64,000 bases of DNA, taken from contig NZ_CP048711.1 in assembly GCF_010669285.1 (NCBI RefSeq), positions 3,596,001-3,660,000 on the forward strand. The letters are read 5' to 3'. The translations under genes were made by a program, and so were the position numbers. This DNA comes from Kineobactrum salinum. GTDB lineage: Bacteria > Pseudomonadota > Gammaproteobacteria > Pseudomonadales > Halieaceae. Below, piece after piece: positions 51,368-60,964 of this stretch. The notes below the pieces were generated by a model that had not been told where the DNA came from, did no database searches, and saw only the letters and a list, made by a program, of their open reading frames with translations. Each line of letters starts with the position of its first letter. The stretch's first letter is position 1.

Positions 51368-52316
51368 AGTCTTGTCCCATCGCCAGCAATGCAGTTGCCC
51401 GCTCGCGCACGGCCAAGCTCAGCTCAACCGGCTCCAGAACTGTAAAACGGAATGGCAGGCAGGTGAGCCAGTGGGCGAAACAGGGGATGCTGTCAGTGGC
51501 GGTGTGCAGTAACACGCCGTGCTCCTGTTGTTGGAACAGGGCCTCCATCTCGCCCATCGCGCGGGTCGCGGTGGCTATATCGGTATGCAGCAACACGCTG
51601 AGCGGGTGTTCGCGCGGCGCGGTGATGATACTGCGCTGCAGATAATCCGCCGCGTCGAACTTCGGCGGGCGCAGGAAAGTGGCGGCCAGGGTCTCCACCC
51701 GGTACAGGCGGTCGAGGCGAAAGGTACGCAGCTCCTCACGCAGGTGGCAAAAGCCACAGATATACCAGCGTCCCCGGCGATAGACCAGGCCATAGGGGTC
51801 CAGCGTGCGGCGGGTGGTTTCGCCCTTTTGGGACTGATAGCTGAATTCCACCTGCTGCTGGCTTTGCGCCGCGTCCGTCAACCGCAACAATGCTCCCTCG
51901 TCCCTGGCGGCTTCTACCGGTGGCAACACTATGTCGATGGTTTCGCCCACCGCGCGCACACGGCGCTTGAGCTTCGCAGGCATGACCCGTTCCAGTTTGG
52001 CCTGTACGCTGGCGATGGCCGGCGTGGCCTCGCGCAGCCCCAGTTGTCCGGCCGCCAGCAGGCCCAGGGCGATGGCCTGGGCCTCTTCGTCGGTGAACAT
52101 CATGGGAGGCAGTTTGAAGCCTGCCACCAGCATATAGCCGCCGTAGCGCCCCTGCTCGGAGGTCACCGGGATGCCCAGTTCCTCCAGCACCGTGATGTAA
52201 CGCCGCACGGTGCGAATGTCCACATCCAGGCGCCGGGCGATGTCGGCCCCGGTCATGCGGCCGTGGGTTTGCAGCAGTTCCAGCAGTGCCAGTACCCGCG
52301 TGGTGGGGCCGGACAT
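51309..52316 (-). CDS. YafY/WYL-type transcriptional regulator
   Basis: Protein of 335 residues. N-terminal DeoR-type HTH (LLELLQTHGRMTGADIARRLDVDIRTVRRYITVLEE) and a WYL domain (VEFSYQSQKGETTRRTLDPYG, YRRGRWYICGFCHLREELRTFRLDR). The C-terminal tail is Pro/Gln-rich and reads through the end of the S9 peptidase gene. Divergent from the GST gene across 119 bases, which makes that gene its likely target. WYL domains bind nucleic acid or nucleotide ligands. Confidence 0.92.
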   Translation of the reverse strand: MSGPTTRVLALLELLQTHGRMTGADIARRLDVDIRTVRRYITVLEELGIPVTSEQGRYGGYMLVAGFKLPPMMFTDEEAQAIALGLLAAGQLGLREATPAIASVQAKLERVMPAKLKRRVRAVGETIDIVLPPVEAARDEGALLRLTDAAQSQQQVEFSYQSQKGETTRRTLDPYGLVYRRGRWYICGFCHLREELRTFRLDRLYRVETLAATFLRPPKFDAADYLQRSIITAPREHPLSVLLHTDIATATRAMGEMEALFQQQEHGVLLHTATDSIPCFAHWLTCLPFRFTVLEPVELSLAVRERATALLAMGQDSNLPTPPPHPAPAQPLPQS

Positions 52317-52435
52317 CTTGCTTCTCCTTTTTTGATTACCCGGTTTTTAAATAGGACGGAATATGGCCTGATTGGACGGTATTCTGCCCGCAGACAGGCT
52401 GGCTGTCGACCCAACCACTGTTCAGGAGCAAGACG

Positions 52436-53047
52436 ATGAAAGATCTGACCCTCTATACCAACCCATACTCCCGCGGCCGCATTGCACGCTGGATGCTGGA
52501 AGAAACCGGAGCGCCCTACGACGTTAAAATCATGGAATATGACGGCAGTATCAAAGCCCCGGAATATTTGGCAATAAACCCCATGGGCAAGGTGCCGGCA
52601 CTGGTCCACGGCGATACCGTGGTAACTGAGACGGTGGCCATCTGCGCCTATCTCGCGGACCAGTTTCCCGAAAAGAAGTTGGCGCCGGCCGTGGGAAGCC
52701 CGGAACGCGGTAGCTATTATCGCTGGTTATTCTTCGTCGCGGGCCCGCTGGAAATGGCCATGACGGCCAGGTCCCAGGGCTGGGAAATCGATCAGAAAGC
52801 TGCGCAGGTGGTGGGTTGCGGCCTGATCGGGGATACGCTGGCTACGCTGGAGCAGGCGCTGACTGGCAGGGATTACCTCTGCGGTTCACAGTTCACCGCT
52901 GCGGATCTGGTGCTGGGCAGCTATCTGGGCTGGAACTTGCTGCAGCAACAAATCGAGCCACTGCCGGTATTTAGCCGCTACGTCGAAAGACTGGAAGCCA
53001 GGGAGGCCGCAAAGCGGGCCAACCAACTGGATGGTGAGCTGGAGTAA
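52436..53047 (+). CDS. glutathione S-transferase family protein
   Basis: Protein of 203 residues. N-terminal thioredoxin-like domain LTLYTNPYSRGRIARWMLEETGAPYDV (Ser/Arg in the active-site loop), NPMGKVPALVHGDTVVTETVAICAYLADQFP with the glutathione-binding cis-Pro and ETVAI motifs, then an all-helical C-terminal domain (FTAADLVLGSYLGWNL). Substrate unknown. Divergent from the WYL regulator and convergent with opgH. Confidence 0.92.
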   Translation: MKDLTLYTNPYSRGRIARWMLEETGAPYDVKIMEYDGSIKAPEYLAINPMGKVPALVHGDTVVTETVAICAYLADQFPEKKLAPAVGSPERGSYYRWLFFVAGPLEMAMTARSQGWEIDQKAAQVVGCGLIGDTLATLEQALTGRDYLCGSQFTAADLVLGSYLGWNLLQQQIEPLPVFSRYVERLEAREAAKRANQLDGELE

Positions 53048-53056
53048 TCCGGCCAG

Positions 53057-55225
53057 CTAGCGGGCCGCCACCGGCCCCGGCTTTGCCTGCTGCAGCGTCT
53101 GCAATCGGTCCAGCCCCGCTCGCTGGTTGAGCAGGGCCAGTGTTTCTGCCGGTTCCAGCCAGCGGCACAGTTCGTCCAGACTGCTGGCGTGCTCAGCTTT
53201 CCAGGCTGCCGTGACTGCCGCGGCATTGAAGTTCGCCAGCGTCGGCTTGGCGGGAGCTGGAGCCAGTTGCGCCCGATGCCAGGCGAACAGCTCGGGGTCG
53301 CTTGCCAGATGCCTCAGCGCGGGACTGTGATCTTCCGCGGGCATCTGTTCGAGTTCGGCCTGCATACGCGCCAGCACCGGCGCCGGACGTTTCTCTTCCG
53401 GGGCCCGCAGCAATCCGAGCAGCGCAAACAGGCGGCCGCGGCGGCTGCCGCCGCTGATCCAGCTCAGCGGCACCGCCAGCATCAGCCCCAGGGTGATGGG
53501 CAGTAACCAGTAGAACAATGGCTCACTCATTTCCCAGGCGAGCAGTGCCAGTGCCGCGCCGAACAGCATGTGCCAGCGGTGGGCGCGAAAGGCCGCGCCC
53601 CAGTCCAGCGCGCCATCATCGCGCCGCTGGGGTTGCCAGCCCCCGTCGTGGCCCAGCACTACGGCCCAGATCACGTGGAACTGGGCCACCATCAGGATCG
53701 GTGCATACAAGGCGGACAGCAGCGTTTCAAACACGGTACTCAGGGTCAGCAGTATGGGGCCGCCAAAGCGCAGGCACAGCGGGATGTTGACCAGCGCTGC
53801 GAACCAGCCAAACAGCTTGGGTGCCAGTACTACGCCCATGGAGATCACAAACAGTTTCAGCGCGCGCTCGGAATCGAATACCGGCCAGGTTGGGAACAGC
53901 GAGGGTTCGGCAAAGTACTCCGGCCGCACCAGGTTGGCCTGCACCGCAATGGTCAGCCCGACCACGACCAGCAGCAGCCACAGCGCTGCGCTGACATAGG
54001 CCATGATGCCGGTGAACAGGTGCAGTCGGGTGGGCAGCGTGAGGCCGCGGGCGAACAGCACACGGATATGCTGCAGGTTGCCCTGGCACCAGCGCCGGTC
54101 GCGAATCAGCACGTCCACCAGGGAGGGGGGAGCCTCTTCCCAGCTCTGCTTGATATCTACGTCAAAGCGTACACCCCAGCCCGCACGGCGCAGCAACGCC
54201 GCCTCGATGAAATCGTGGCTCAGCACGGCACCGCCGAAGGGCGGTCGGCCGCGCAGCAATGGCAGCGCGCAGGACTCGGCAAAGGCGCGGCAGCGGATGA
54301 TTGCATTGTGGCCCCAGAAATTGGACGCCAGGCCGTGCCAGGCCGCCAGCCCGCGGGCATAGATGGGGCCGTAACACTGGTTGGCGAATTGCTGGGCCCG
54401 GCCATAGAGACTTTTGGCGCGCACGATACGCGGCAGCGTCTGGATCAGGCCGACCCCGGGTGCCGCGGCCATTCTGCGGGCCAGGGTTACCAGTGTGTCG
54501 GCACTGATGATGCTGTCGGCGTCGAGTATGATCATGGCCTCGTAGTCACCGCCCCAGCGCTGAACCCAGTCGGCAATATTGCCGGCCTTGCGCTCGCTGT
54601 TGTCGGCCCGGCGTCGGTAGAACACAGGGCAGTTGGCATCGGCCTCGACAATGAGCTGCCGGAACACGGCTTCTTCCGCAATCCAGGCATCGGCCTGGTT
54701 GCTGTCACTGAGGATGAAAAAGGCAAACTTGCCGGGCTCGTGGGCGATCAGTTCGCTGCGCATCGCGGTGATTGCCGCAGCGATGCTGTGCGGAGACTCG
54801 TTGTACACCGGTAGCAGGATCGCGGTCTGGAACGGGATCTCGCCGCTGTGTTCAGGGATCCTCAGCAGGCGCGGCAGCAGGCTCTGGATAAAGCCCAGCG
54901 TGGCCTGGGCGAAGGCAAAGGAGATCCAGGTGAAGTTGATGCTGAACAGGACCAGGAAAACCCACTGCAGCATCGTGATTGTAGTGGTACTGAGTACGCC
55001 GTGCATCTCGATGCTGCCGTAGGCCGCCATCGCCAGCGTCAAGCCGCCGACATAGAGGCGCGCGAGCAGGGTCTTCAGGCCGGCGGTCAGCGAAAAGCGT
55101 GTACGGAGTTTGTGGCGCGGTTCGTGCAATTGCCGCCGCGGCATCGGCAGTGGATTCTCCGCCGGCACGGCTGCCAGCGGTTGCTGCTCCACCACTGCCG
55201 CGGTGCTGGCATTTTCGCTACTCAT
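53057..55225 (-). CDS. opgH: glucans biosynthesis glucosyltransferase H
   Basis: Inner-membrane GT2 enzyme making the beta-1,2 backbone of osmoregulated periplasmic glucans. ATG 55225 overlaps the opgG stop by 8 bases and gives 722 residues, shorter than E. coli OpgH (847), mainly at both ends. About eight membrane helices. Motifs: AILLPVYNESPHSIAAAITAM, MIILDADSIISADTL (DxD), LSHDFIEAALLRRAGW and RDRRWCQGNLQH (QxxRW-type). opgG and opgH are co-transcribed in this order. Confidence 0.95.
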   Translation of the reverse strand: MSSENASTAAVVEQQPLAAVPAENPLPMPRRQLHEPRHKLRTRFSLTAGLKTLLARLYVGGLTLAMAAYGSIEMHGVLSTTTITMLQWVFLVLFSINFTWISFAFAQATLGFIQSLLPRLLRIPEHSGEIPFQTAILLPVYNESPHSIAAAITAMRSELIAHEPGKFAFFILSDSNQADAWIAEEAVFRQLIVEADANCPVFYRRRADNSERKAGNIADWVQRWGGDYEAMIILDADSIISADTLVTLARRMAAAPGVGLIQTLPRIVRAKSLYGRAQQFANQCYGPIYARGLAAWHGLASNFWGHNAIIRCRAFAESCALPLLRGRPPFGGAVLSHDFIEAALLRRAGWGVRFDVDIKQSWEEAPPSLVDVLIRDRRWCQGNLQHIRVLFARGLTLPTRLHLFTGIMAYVSAALWLLLVVVGLTIAVQANLVRPEYFAEPSLFPTWPVFDSERALKLFVISMGVVLAPKLFGWFAALVNIPLCLRFGGPILLTLSTVFETLLSALYAPILMVAQFHVIWAVVLGHDGGWQPQRRDDGALDWGAAFRAHRWHMLFGAALALLAWEMSEPLFYWLLPITLGLMLAVPLSWISGGSRRGRLFALLGLLRAPEEKRPAPVLARMQAELEQMPAEDHSPALRHLASDPELFAWHRAQLAPAPAKPTLANFNAAAVTAAWKAEHASSLDELCRWLEPAETLALLNQRAGLDRLQTLQQAKPGPVAAR

Positions 55226-56744
55226 TGAGCCACCGGTAGAGCCAGGTTTCCGCCACCGGCTCATCGCCACGCTTGAGGTCGACCCGCATCTCGGCAACAG
55301 GCTCCTCGCTGTTTTCCAGGCTCAGGAACACGCGGATCCCATTGATTGCCGGATTGGGTTGGACACGGGACTCCAGGATGCGCCCGGGCTGGATGGCGGC
55401 GTGAGCAACGATATCCTCCAGGTTATCTACCGCGAGGTTGCCGTAGTCGATCATCACCTCGTGGTGGTCACTGAACAGTTTCTCGCCGCCGGCGCTGCGC
55501 ACCACTCGCGCTGTATCGGCCTTGCCGGGTACATCGTCCGGCCAGCTCAGCCGGTAGGCGTACTCAAATGGCTGGCCCTGCCGCAGTCCCTGATCGGGAC
55601 GCCAGTACGCCACGATATTGTCATTGGCCTCGGAGTCTGACGGAATTTCAACCAGCTGAACATGACCCTTGCCCCAGTCCCCCAGCGGTTGCACCCAGGC
55701 GGAGGGGCGCCGATGGTAACTGGCCTCCAGGTCCTGGAAATAGCCGAAGTCCCGGTGGCGTTGGATCAGGCCGAAACCCTCGGGGTTTTCGTCGACAAAG
55801 GCGCTGATCTGCAGATGGCGGGGATTGGCCAGGGGCCGCCAGATGTGCTCGCCATTGCCGCGCTTGATGGCCAGACCCCCGGAATCGTGGACGGCGGGCC
55901 GGTAGTCACGCAGGTCGGCGGGGTCCAGCGGGCCGTGCATGAACATCGACGTCAGCGGCGCCAGGCCTACATGCTCAATGTCTTCACGGGGAAACAATGT
56001 GACTTCGACATCCATGCGCAGCGGTGAGCCCGGATAAATGCCAAACCGGTAGGCCCCGGTCACCCGCTCGCTGTCCAGCAGCGCGTGAACCACCATTGAA
56101 TCGTGGCTGCTTGAGGGCCGCTCCACCCAGAACTGGCGGAAGATCGGATGTTCCTCGCCCTGGGGGCCGGCTACATCGATGGCCAGACCGCGCGCCGACA
56201 GGCCGTACAGCTGGCTCTTCGACACGCCGCGGAAGTAACTGGCGCCCTGGAACACCAGGAATTCGTCGGCATAGTCCTCACTGTTCAGTGGATAGTGCAG
56301 GCGCATGCCAGCGTATTTGCCCACCTCGGCCAGTATCTTCGCGAGCGCGGGGTCGGGCACCCGGAATGAGTCTTCCGAGACAATGAGCGGAGAACTTTTG
56401 CCATTCTCTACAATATTGATATCGACCAGGTCACGGTACAAAAAGCCCGGGGCGAACAGCTGGATGGAGAATCGCGTTGGCGAGCGACCCCAGACAGCCG
56501 CGTCCTGTTGATAGTTGATCTTGCGGTAGTCGGAATAATCCAGGTTGCTCAGTACTTTGGGAGCCTGCGGCAGCGACTTGAAGGGCTCCTGCGACAGCTG
56601 CCGCGCGCGTTCGATCACGCTCTTTCTGGAGAAATTGTCACTTTCCTCCACCATGGCCTGGGCCAGCAGCCTGCTGCCCGGCATCGCCAGGCACAGGCTC
56701 AGGACCACTATCAAATAACGGAAGGAGGTTACAGCGACGGACAT
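55218..56744 (-). CDS. opgG: glucans biosynthesis protein G
   Basis: Periplasmic protein that branches or releases the glucan made by OpgH. Protein of 508 residues with a signal peptide ending near SRLLAQA. Typical stretches: IERARQLSQEPFKSLP, YSDYRKINYQQDAAVWG, YFRGVSKSQLYGLSARGLAID, SMFMHGPLDPADLRDYRPAVHDSGGLAI and DFGYFQDLEASYHRRPSAWV. AGGGA precedes the ATG. Two copies of a 12-bp direct repeat lie upstream. Confidence 0.96.
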   Translation of the reverse strand: MSVAVTSFRYLIVVLSLCLAMPGSRLLAQAMVEESDNFSRKSVIERARQLSQEPFKSLPQAPKVLSNLDYSDYRKINYQQDAAVWGRSPTRFSIQLFAPGFLYRDLVDINIVENGKSSPLIVSEDSFRVPDPALAKILAEVGKYAGMRLHYPLNSEDYADEFLVFQGASYFRGVSKSQLYGLSARGLAIDVAGPQGEEHPIFRQFWVERPSSSHDSMVVHALLDSERVTGAYRFGIYPGSPLRMDVEVTLFPREDIEHVGLAPLTSMFMHGPLDPADLRDYRPAVHDSGGLAIKRGNGEHIWRPLANPRHLQISAFVDENPEGFGLIQRHRDFGYFQDLEASYHRRPSAWVQPLGDWGKGHVQLVEIPSDSEANDNIVAYWRPDQGLRQGQPFEYAYRLSWPDDVPGKADTARVVRSAGGEKLFSDHHEVMIDYGNLAVDNLEDIVAHAAIQPGRILESRVQPNPAINGIRVFLSLENSEEPVAEMRVDLKRGDEPVAETWLYRWLNE

Positions 56745-56785
56745 CAGGCATTCCCTGGCAATACAGCGATCAGGATCTCATGGTA

Positions 56786-56835
56786 CGGTAGTTAACAATA
56801 TCGGGAGGAAACACGTCGTGCGGTAGTTAACATAA
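56786..56835. repeat. two 12-bp direct repeats upstream of opgG
   Basis: CGGTAGTTAACA occurs at 56786-56797 and 56821-56832, 35 bases apart start to start; each contains palindromic GTTAAC. Read toward opgG they are TGTTAACTACCG. The nearer copy ends about 42 bases before the opgG ATG. The spacing (about 3.3 helical turns) and position suit a regulator-binding pair, but no regulator is identified. Confidence 0.6.
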
Positions 56836-56874
56836 AGCCAAATTAGTGCCGCGGTTGCGGCCGCGGCGAACGCA

Positions 56875-57027
56875 CTATAGCGAGAAGTTCATGTTGTTGG
56901 CGCCGAAAATACCGGCCAGGCCGATCACGATCAGGTAGATTGCAACAATGTAGTTCAGCAGTCTGGGCATGATCAGGATGAGGATGCCGGCAATCAATGA
57001 GATCAGGGGGGTCAGGGCTATGGTCAT
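56875..57027 (-). CDS. DUF3096-family small membrane protein
   Basis: A 50-residue protein. ATG 57027 has GGAG 7 bases upstream. The sequence is almost wholly hydrophobic: LISLIAGILILIMPRLLNYI, then VAIYLIVIGLAGIFG, i.e. two short membrane helices joined at a Pro-Arg turn. The PRLLNYIVAIYLIVIGL core matches DUF3096. Function unknown. It lies between the lytic transglycosylase and opgG in the same orientation. Confidence 0.85.
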   Translation of the reverse strand: MTIALTPLISLIAGILILIMPRLLNYIVAIYLIVIGLAGIFGANNMNFSL

Positions 57028-57088
57028 GTCGTACTCCGGTTTTGGGGTTGGCTCCTTGCCCTGAGAAGGTACTACAGATTCGGGTTGT

Positions 57089-58924
57089 TCAGTAGCACTG
57101 TTTCACCGCTTCGGCGCCCTGTTTGCGAATGGCCTGGTACTTTTTCCAGAAGCCGGCGTCGATGCCCTTGAGATAGTCATTGGTCTCGGCCCTGCGGTAG
57201 CGGCTGAGGTGGCTCGGGCCGCCGTTGTAGACGCCATAGGTGGCGCGGACCAGGTCATCGACCTCGCCCCGCACTTCATGCTCCTTGCGCCTGATGGCGT
57301 AGTCCACCAGATAGTGTGCCAGAATTTCATTGCCGGCCCGGGCGTTGTAGCCGACGTCATCCTCCAGCGCCTCCAGGTCGTAGACATTGCGCCAGACATG
57401 CTTGTTGATCTGCATCAGTCCGACTGAACCCGCCGAAGACTGGATCGGCGCTATTTCGCCATCGCGTTCAACGAACTGGCGCCAGCAGGATTCCTGCCAG
57501 GCAGTGGCCCGGACCAGATTCTCGTAGAGCGGGAAAAATTGTGCCGGAACCTTGTTGCGCTTGCGCTCCGCGGCGATGCTTTCGTCCAGCAGTTGTTCCA
57601 TTGCCGCCAGGTAGCGGTCGAGGTCACCGGCCGCGGGTATCCAGCCGGTCAGGGTCTCTACCAGTGCCCGGTCGATGGACGCCGCCTCCGCCCGGGGTAT
57701 CAGCCAGGCCAGGGGGAGGGGCGTCGGAGGGGCTTCCCCGGCATCGAACTGCGGGTCCAGCCCCAGCAGCGCGCGCAGTTCCGGGTCCACGTGGGTGTCG
57801 TAGTTGAGCTGCTGCTCGGTAACCGTGGGCGTCAACATGCGGGCCAGGCGGCGCAGGGTATGCTGGTCCAGGTTCATACCCAGGTGCGGCGCGGCGTTGT
57901 CCAGTGCCTGCAGGGCATTGGCGCCGGTAACAAAGGTGGCCAACTGCAGGCTGCGGGTGCCGTCTGCGGCGGCCAGTTCACTGCGCTGCAGCAGTGGCGC
58001 CAGCCGCGACCAGGTGGCCAGGAACAGCTCGCGCACCGGCTCGCCGGCGAGCTGGTCGGCGGCCAGTGTGGCGCGCAGGTCGTGGCGGGTCTCCAGCAGG
58101 ACCTCGGCCAGCGCGCGGCGCAGGTGCGGGTCCGAGGGCGCGGCCAGATCCTTGATCAACCAGGTCGCAAAAGCGTCCCAGGCCTGCCAGCTGGCGTCCC
58201 AGCGCGCCAGCTCTTGCGCCGTGAGTGGGGCTTCCTCCGCGGCATCCCAGTCCACCGGAATCGGCGGCGGCTGCAGCGCAAAACGAATCACCAGGCCATC
58301 GGCGGTAGTCGCGGCGGAACGCAGTACCAGGGTTTGCGCGACGGCCTGGCGGTTGGCTTCGTCGCCCGGCAGAACGTCGAGCAGTAGCCCGCGCAGGTCC
58401 TGGACCGCGGTGCTAAAATCAATGGTTACCGCCCCCAGCTTCGGATGGACATGACCCTTTACCCAGTCCCATACCGTGCCGGAGAGCGTAGCCGACTCGG
58501 CATCGGTGCTGAGGATGCGGGAATCCACGATGCGGAAGGCGACAGTACTGCCGCCGACGGGCACATGGGCCTGTTCCAGGGTTTCGACGACCCCGCTCCA
58601 GTTCAGGGGCAGCAGGCAACGGCCGGCTACCGGGGTGCCGACCCGGGCATTTACCCGGGTGGTCAGGCGCAACTGTCCCGTCTCGTCGGCGTCGACCCGG
58701 GGTTCCGTCAGGATCAAGGAATTGCAGTTCTGGCTATCGCGGAACAGCTCCGCGCTGCCTTCCGGCCCGTTGAACAGCTGCTGGGTCAGGGCCTGGTGAA
58801 CGACCTGATGATCCAGGGTGACCGGCAATTCGACCTCGGCGGCGCGGGCCGCGGTGTGCGGCAACAGCCACAGCAACACCAGGGCCAGAGGCAAGTGGAA
58901 ACGAAGAGGGTTGCGCGCGCGCAT
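57089..58924 (-). CDS. lytic transglycosylase with C-terminal SLT domain
   Basis: Exported protein of 611 residues (signal peptide to about TAARA-AEV). The C-terminal ~150 residues are a goose-lysozyme/SLT domain: catalytic Glu478 in ATAWQESCWRQF, SAGSVGLMQINKHVW, ARAGNEILAHYLVDYA and ATYGVYNGGP. It cleaves peptidoglycan with formation of 1,6-anhydromuramyl ends. The first ~440 residues are not a recognised family; they include beta-rich and long helical parts and may localise the enzyme. GGAG lies 10 bases before the ATG. Confidence 0.88.
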   Translation of the reverse strand: MRARNPLRFHLPLALVLLWLLPHTAARAAEVELPVTLDHQVVHQALTQQLFNGPEGSAELFRDSQNCNSLILTEPRVDADETGQLRLTTRVNARVGTPVAGRCLLPLNWSGVVETLEQAHVPVGGSTVAFRIVDSRILSTDAESATLSGTVWDWVKGHVHPKLGAVTIDFSTAVQDLRGLLLDVLPGDEANRQAVAQTLVLRSAATTADGLVIRFALQPPPIPVDWDAAEEAPLTAQELARWDASWQAWDAFATWLIKDLAAPSDPHLRRALAEVLLETRHDLRATLAADQLAGEPVRELFLATWSRLAPLLQRSELAAADGTRSLQLATFVTGANALQALDNAAPHLGMNLDQHTLRRLARMLTPTVTEQQLNYDTHVDPELRALLGLDPQFDAGEAPPTPLPLAWLIPRAEAASIDRALVETLTGWIPAAGDLDRYLAAMEQLLDESIAAERKRNKVPAQFFPLYENLVRATAWQESCWRQFVERDGEIAPIQSSAGSVGLMQINKHVWRNVYDLEALEDDVGYNARAGNEILAHYLVDYAIRRKEHEVRGEVDDLVRATYGVYNGGPSHLSRYRRAETNDYLKGIDAGFWKKYQAIRKQGAEAVKQCY

Positions 58925-58980
58925 GCAGTATTGGCTCCGGGCCTGGATACAGTCGCCGATGATAGCGCAGGCGCCGCCCC

Positions 58981-60882
58981 TCAGTCGCGTTCGATCGCAG
59001 GCATTACCGGTAAGGCCACGCGGCTAGGGTATTGCGGTGACAGGTGCAGCGTATTGCGCGCGGTCACCGCTTCTGTTTCGTCGTAATTGTTGCCGCCGGT
59101 ATTGAGATTGCGCATGTACTGGGGAAACTTGGCCGAGGCGATTTCCACCCGGATGCGGTGGCCCTTGCGGAACAGGTGACTGGTGGACATCGGCGCCGGT
59201 GTTATTTCATACACCTCACCCTCGCGCATGAATACTTCCCGGTCATAACCCTCGCGATAGCGGGCGCGCTGGATGGTATCGTCGACATTGTAGGCGGTGC
59301 CGTCCGGATGCACGTCCACCAGTTTGACGGTAAAGTCGGTATCGCGGGCGTCTGAAGACACAAACAGCGTGGCGCGCACGCTGCCGGTGACCTCCAGGTC
59401 CTGCTCCAGTACCTCGCTGCTGAACACCAGCACATCTGCGCGGGCTTCTATTGCGCGCTGGTCATAACTGCCGCCCGGCGCGGCATCGGCATTGCAGCAG
59501 ACCCCGCCGCCCAGCGCGGGCACCGGGTTCATGGGGTCGTAGGTCCAGCTGTTGGCGACGGTTGCGGTGGGGCAGTGGTGCTCAAGCTGCCATCGCCGAA
59601 CACGCTGTTGGCGTTGCCGCCGGCGCTGTGCAGGTAGTAGACAACATTACTGGCTGCCCGGGCGGCCAGCTGTCGGCTTCGCCCCAGGCGTTGCGGCCCA
59701 TGGTGTAATACTGCACCCGTGGGTGGTGGCGGCGAAGTCGTTGGCCTCTTCCTTCAGGTAGTGGTCGAAAAATGCGAATACCTGGTCCCAGACTTCGAGC
59801 GCGGGACGGCCGACGTTGAGTTCGCCGACTAGAAGGTCCTCGTGTTCGGGAATGTTGTAGAAGCCGCAGTGCAGGGTGGGGGCGATCACTACATACTGGC
59901 CGTCGCGCACCGCGCGGTCGGAGGCATTGTTGCGGACATGATTGAACAGCGCCAGATTGGGGCCCTGGCTGACATCGAACCAGCTGTTGAACCAGAATGC
60001 CGGGACCCCGAAGTCCTGGTCATCGTGATACAGGCCGCCCTGGTACCAGCCGGGATCGTCGGGCTTGCGTGTAATCAGTTCCGCCCAGGGGCCGGTATTG
60101 GCGCCGGCCTGTTCCGGCCATTCGCTGGCAGGCAGTTTCGCCAGCTGTTGCTTCCAGTTGACTTCAGGCATGGTTGCCGCCAGGTCATACATTTTGCGCA
60201 GGCGCTGCAGTTGCTCCTGGGACAGGCCCGCCGGGAACTGCGGCCGCAGGTTCTGCTGGACGTGGTAGAGCCAGACCGAGAACAGGGTCTGGTGTACACC
60301 GCCCTTGTACCAGTTGCCCTGCTCATGGAACTCGCCCACACGGCCGATACCGGCACCGGCGGCCATCGGTACCATGGCCTTGTGGGCGGGATGATCCAGG
60401 GCCGCCAGCGACAGCTGCCACTCCGCGGATGAGGAACAGCCCAGGGTGCCCACGCTGCCGTCGGACCAGGGCTGTTCCGCTACCCAGTCGAGCGAATCCC
60501 AGCCGTCCTGTTGCGGGTTACCCAGAATCTCCCACTCGCCCTCCGAGTAAAAGCGGCCGCGCTCGTTCTGTACCACGAAGGCATAGCCGCGCTCTGTGGC
60601 TTCCAGTGCCCACTGCAGCTGGGGTCCTTCAATACGATTGAAATCATAGGGGGTTTTGACAAAGAGGGTGGGGACGGGACCCTCGCGGTCCCTGGGCAGA
60701 TAGACATCGGTGGCCAGGCCGACGCCATCGCGCATCGGCACCATGATCATGGTGTCGGCGTCGGCGATCTCCCCTAATCTGGCCTGCTCCTCTTCTTCGG
60801 TCGGCTGGGCCGCTGTCGCGGATATGGCTGTGGCAGCCAGCAACACGGTGAGCAGTCCACGATGAATTTTATGACCCGGCAT
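58981..60882 (-). pseudogene. CocE/NonD-family hydrolase (peptidase S15 type), multiple frameshifts
   Basis: Exported (signal peptide MPGHKIHRGLLTVLLAATAISATAA) serine hydrolase. The first ~380 residues are intact: MVPMRDGVGLATDVYLPRD, TPYDF, nucleophile Ser in GTLGCSSSAEWQ, WFDVSQGPNLALF. The frame then breaks three times between 59725 and 59565. Joined pieces read PRVQYYTMGRNAWGEADSW, then NVVYYLHSAGGNANSVFGDG, then TATVANSWTYDPMNPVPALGG, continuing to the stop at 58981 through the family's C-terminal jelly-roll domain. Each join needs one added base, at or near short C runs of the coding strand. Either consensus error or true decay. Confidence 0.85.
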
Positions 60883-60964
60883 TGCAGCTCCCCGATGCAG
60901 TAGTATTGTTGTCGGCGCAGGATAAGGGGCTGGGCGGGCTTAGTCAAAAACCCGTCGGGGGCGA

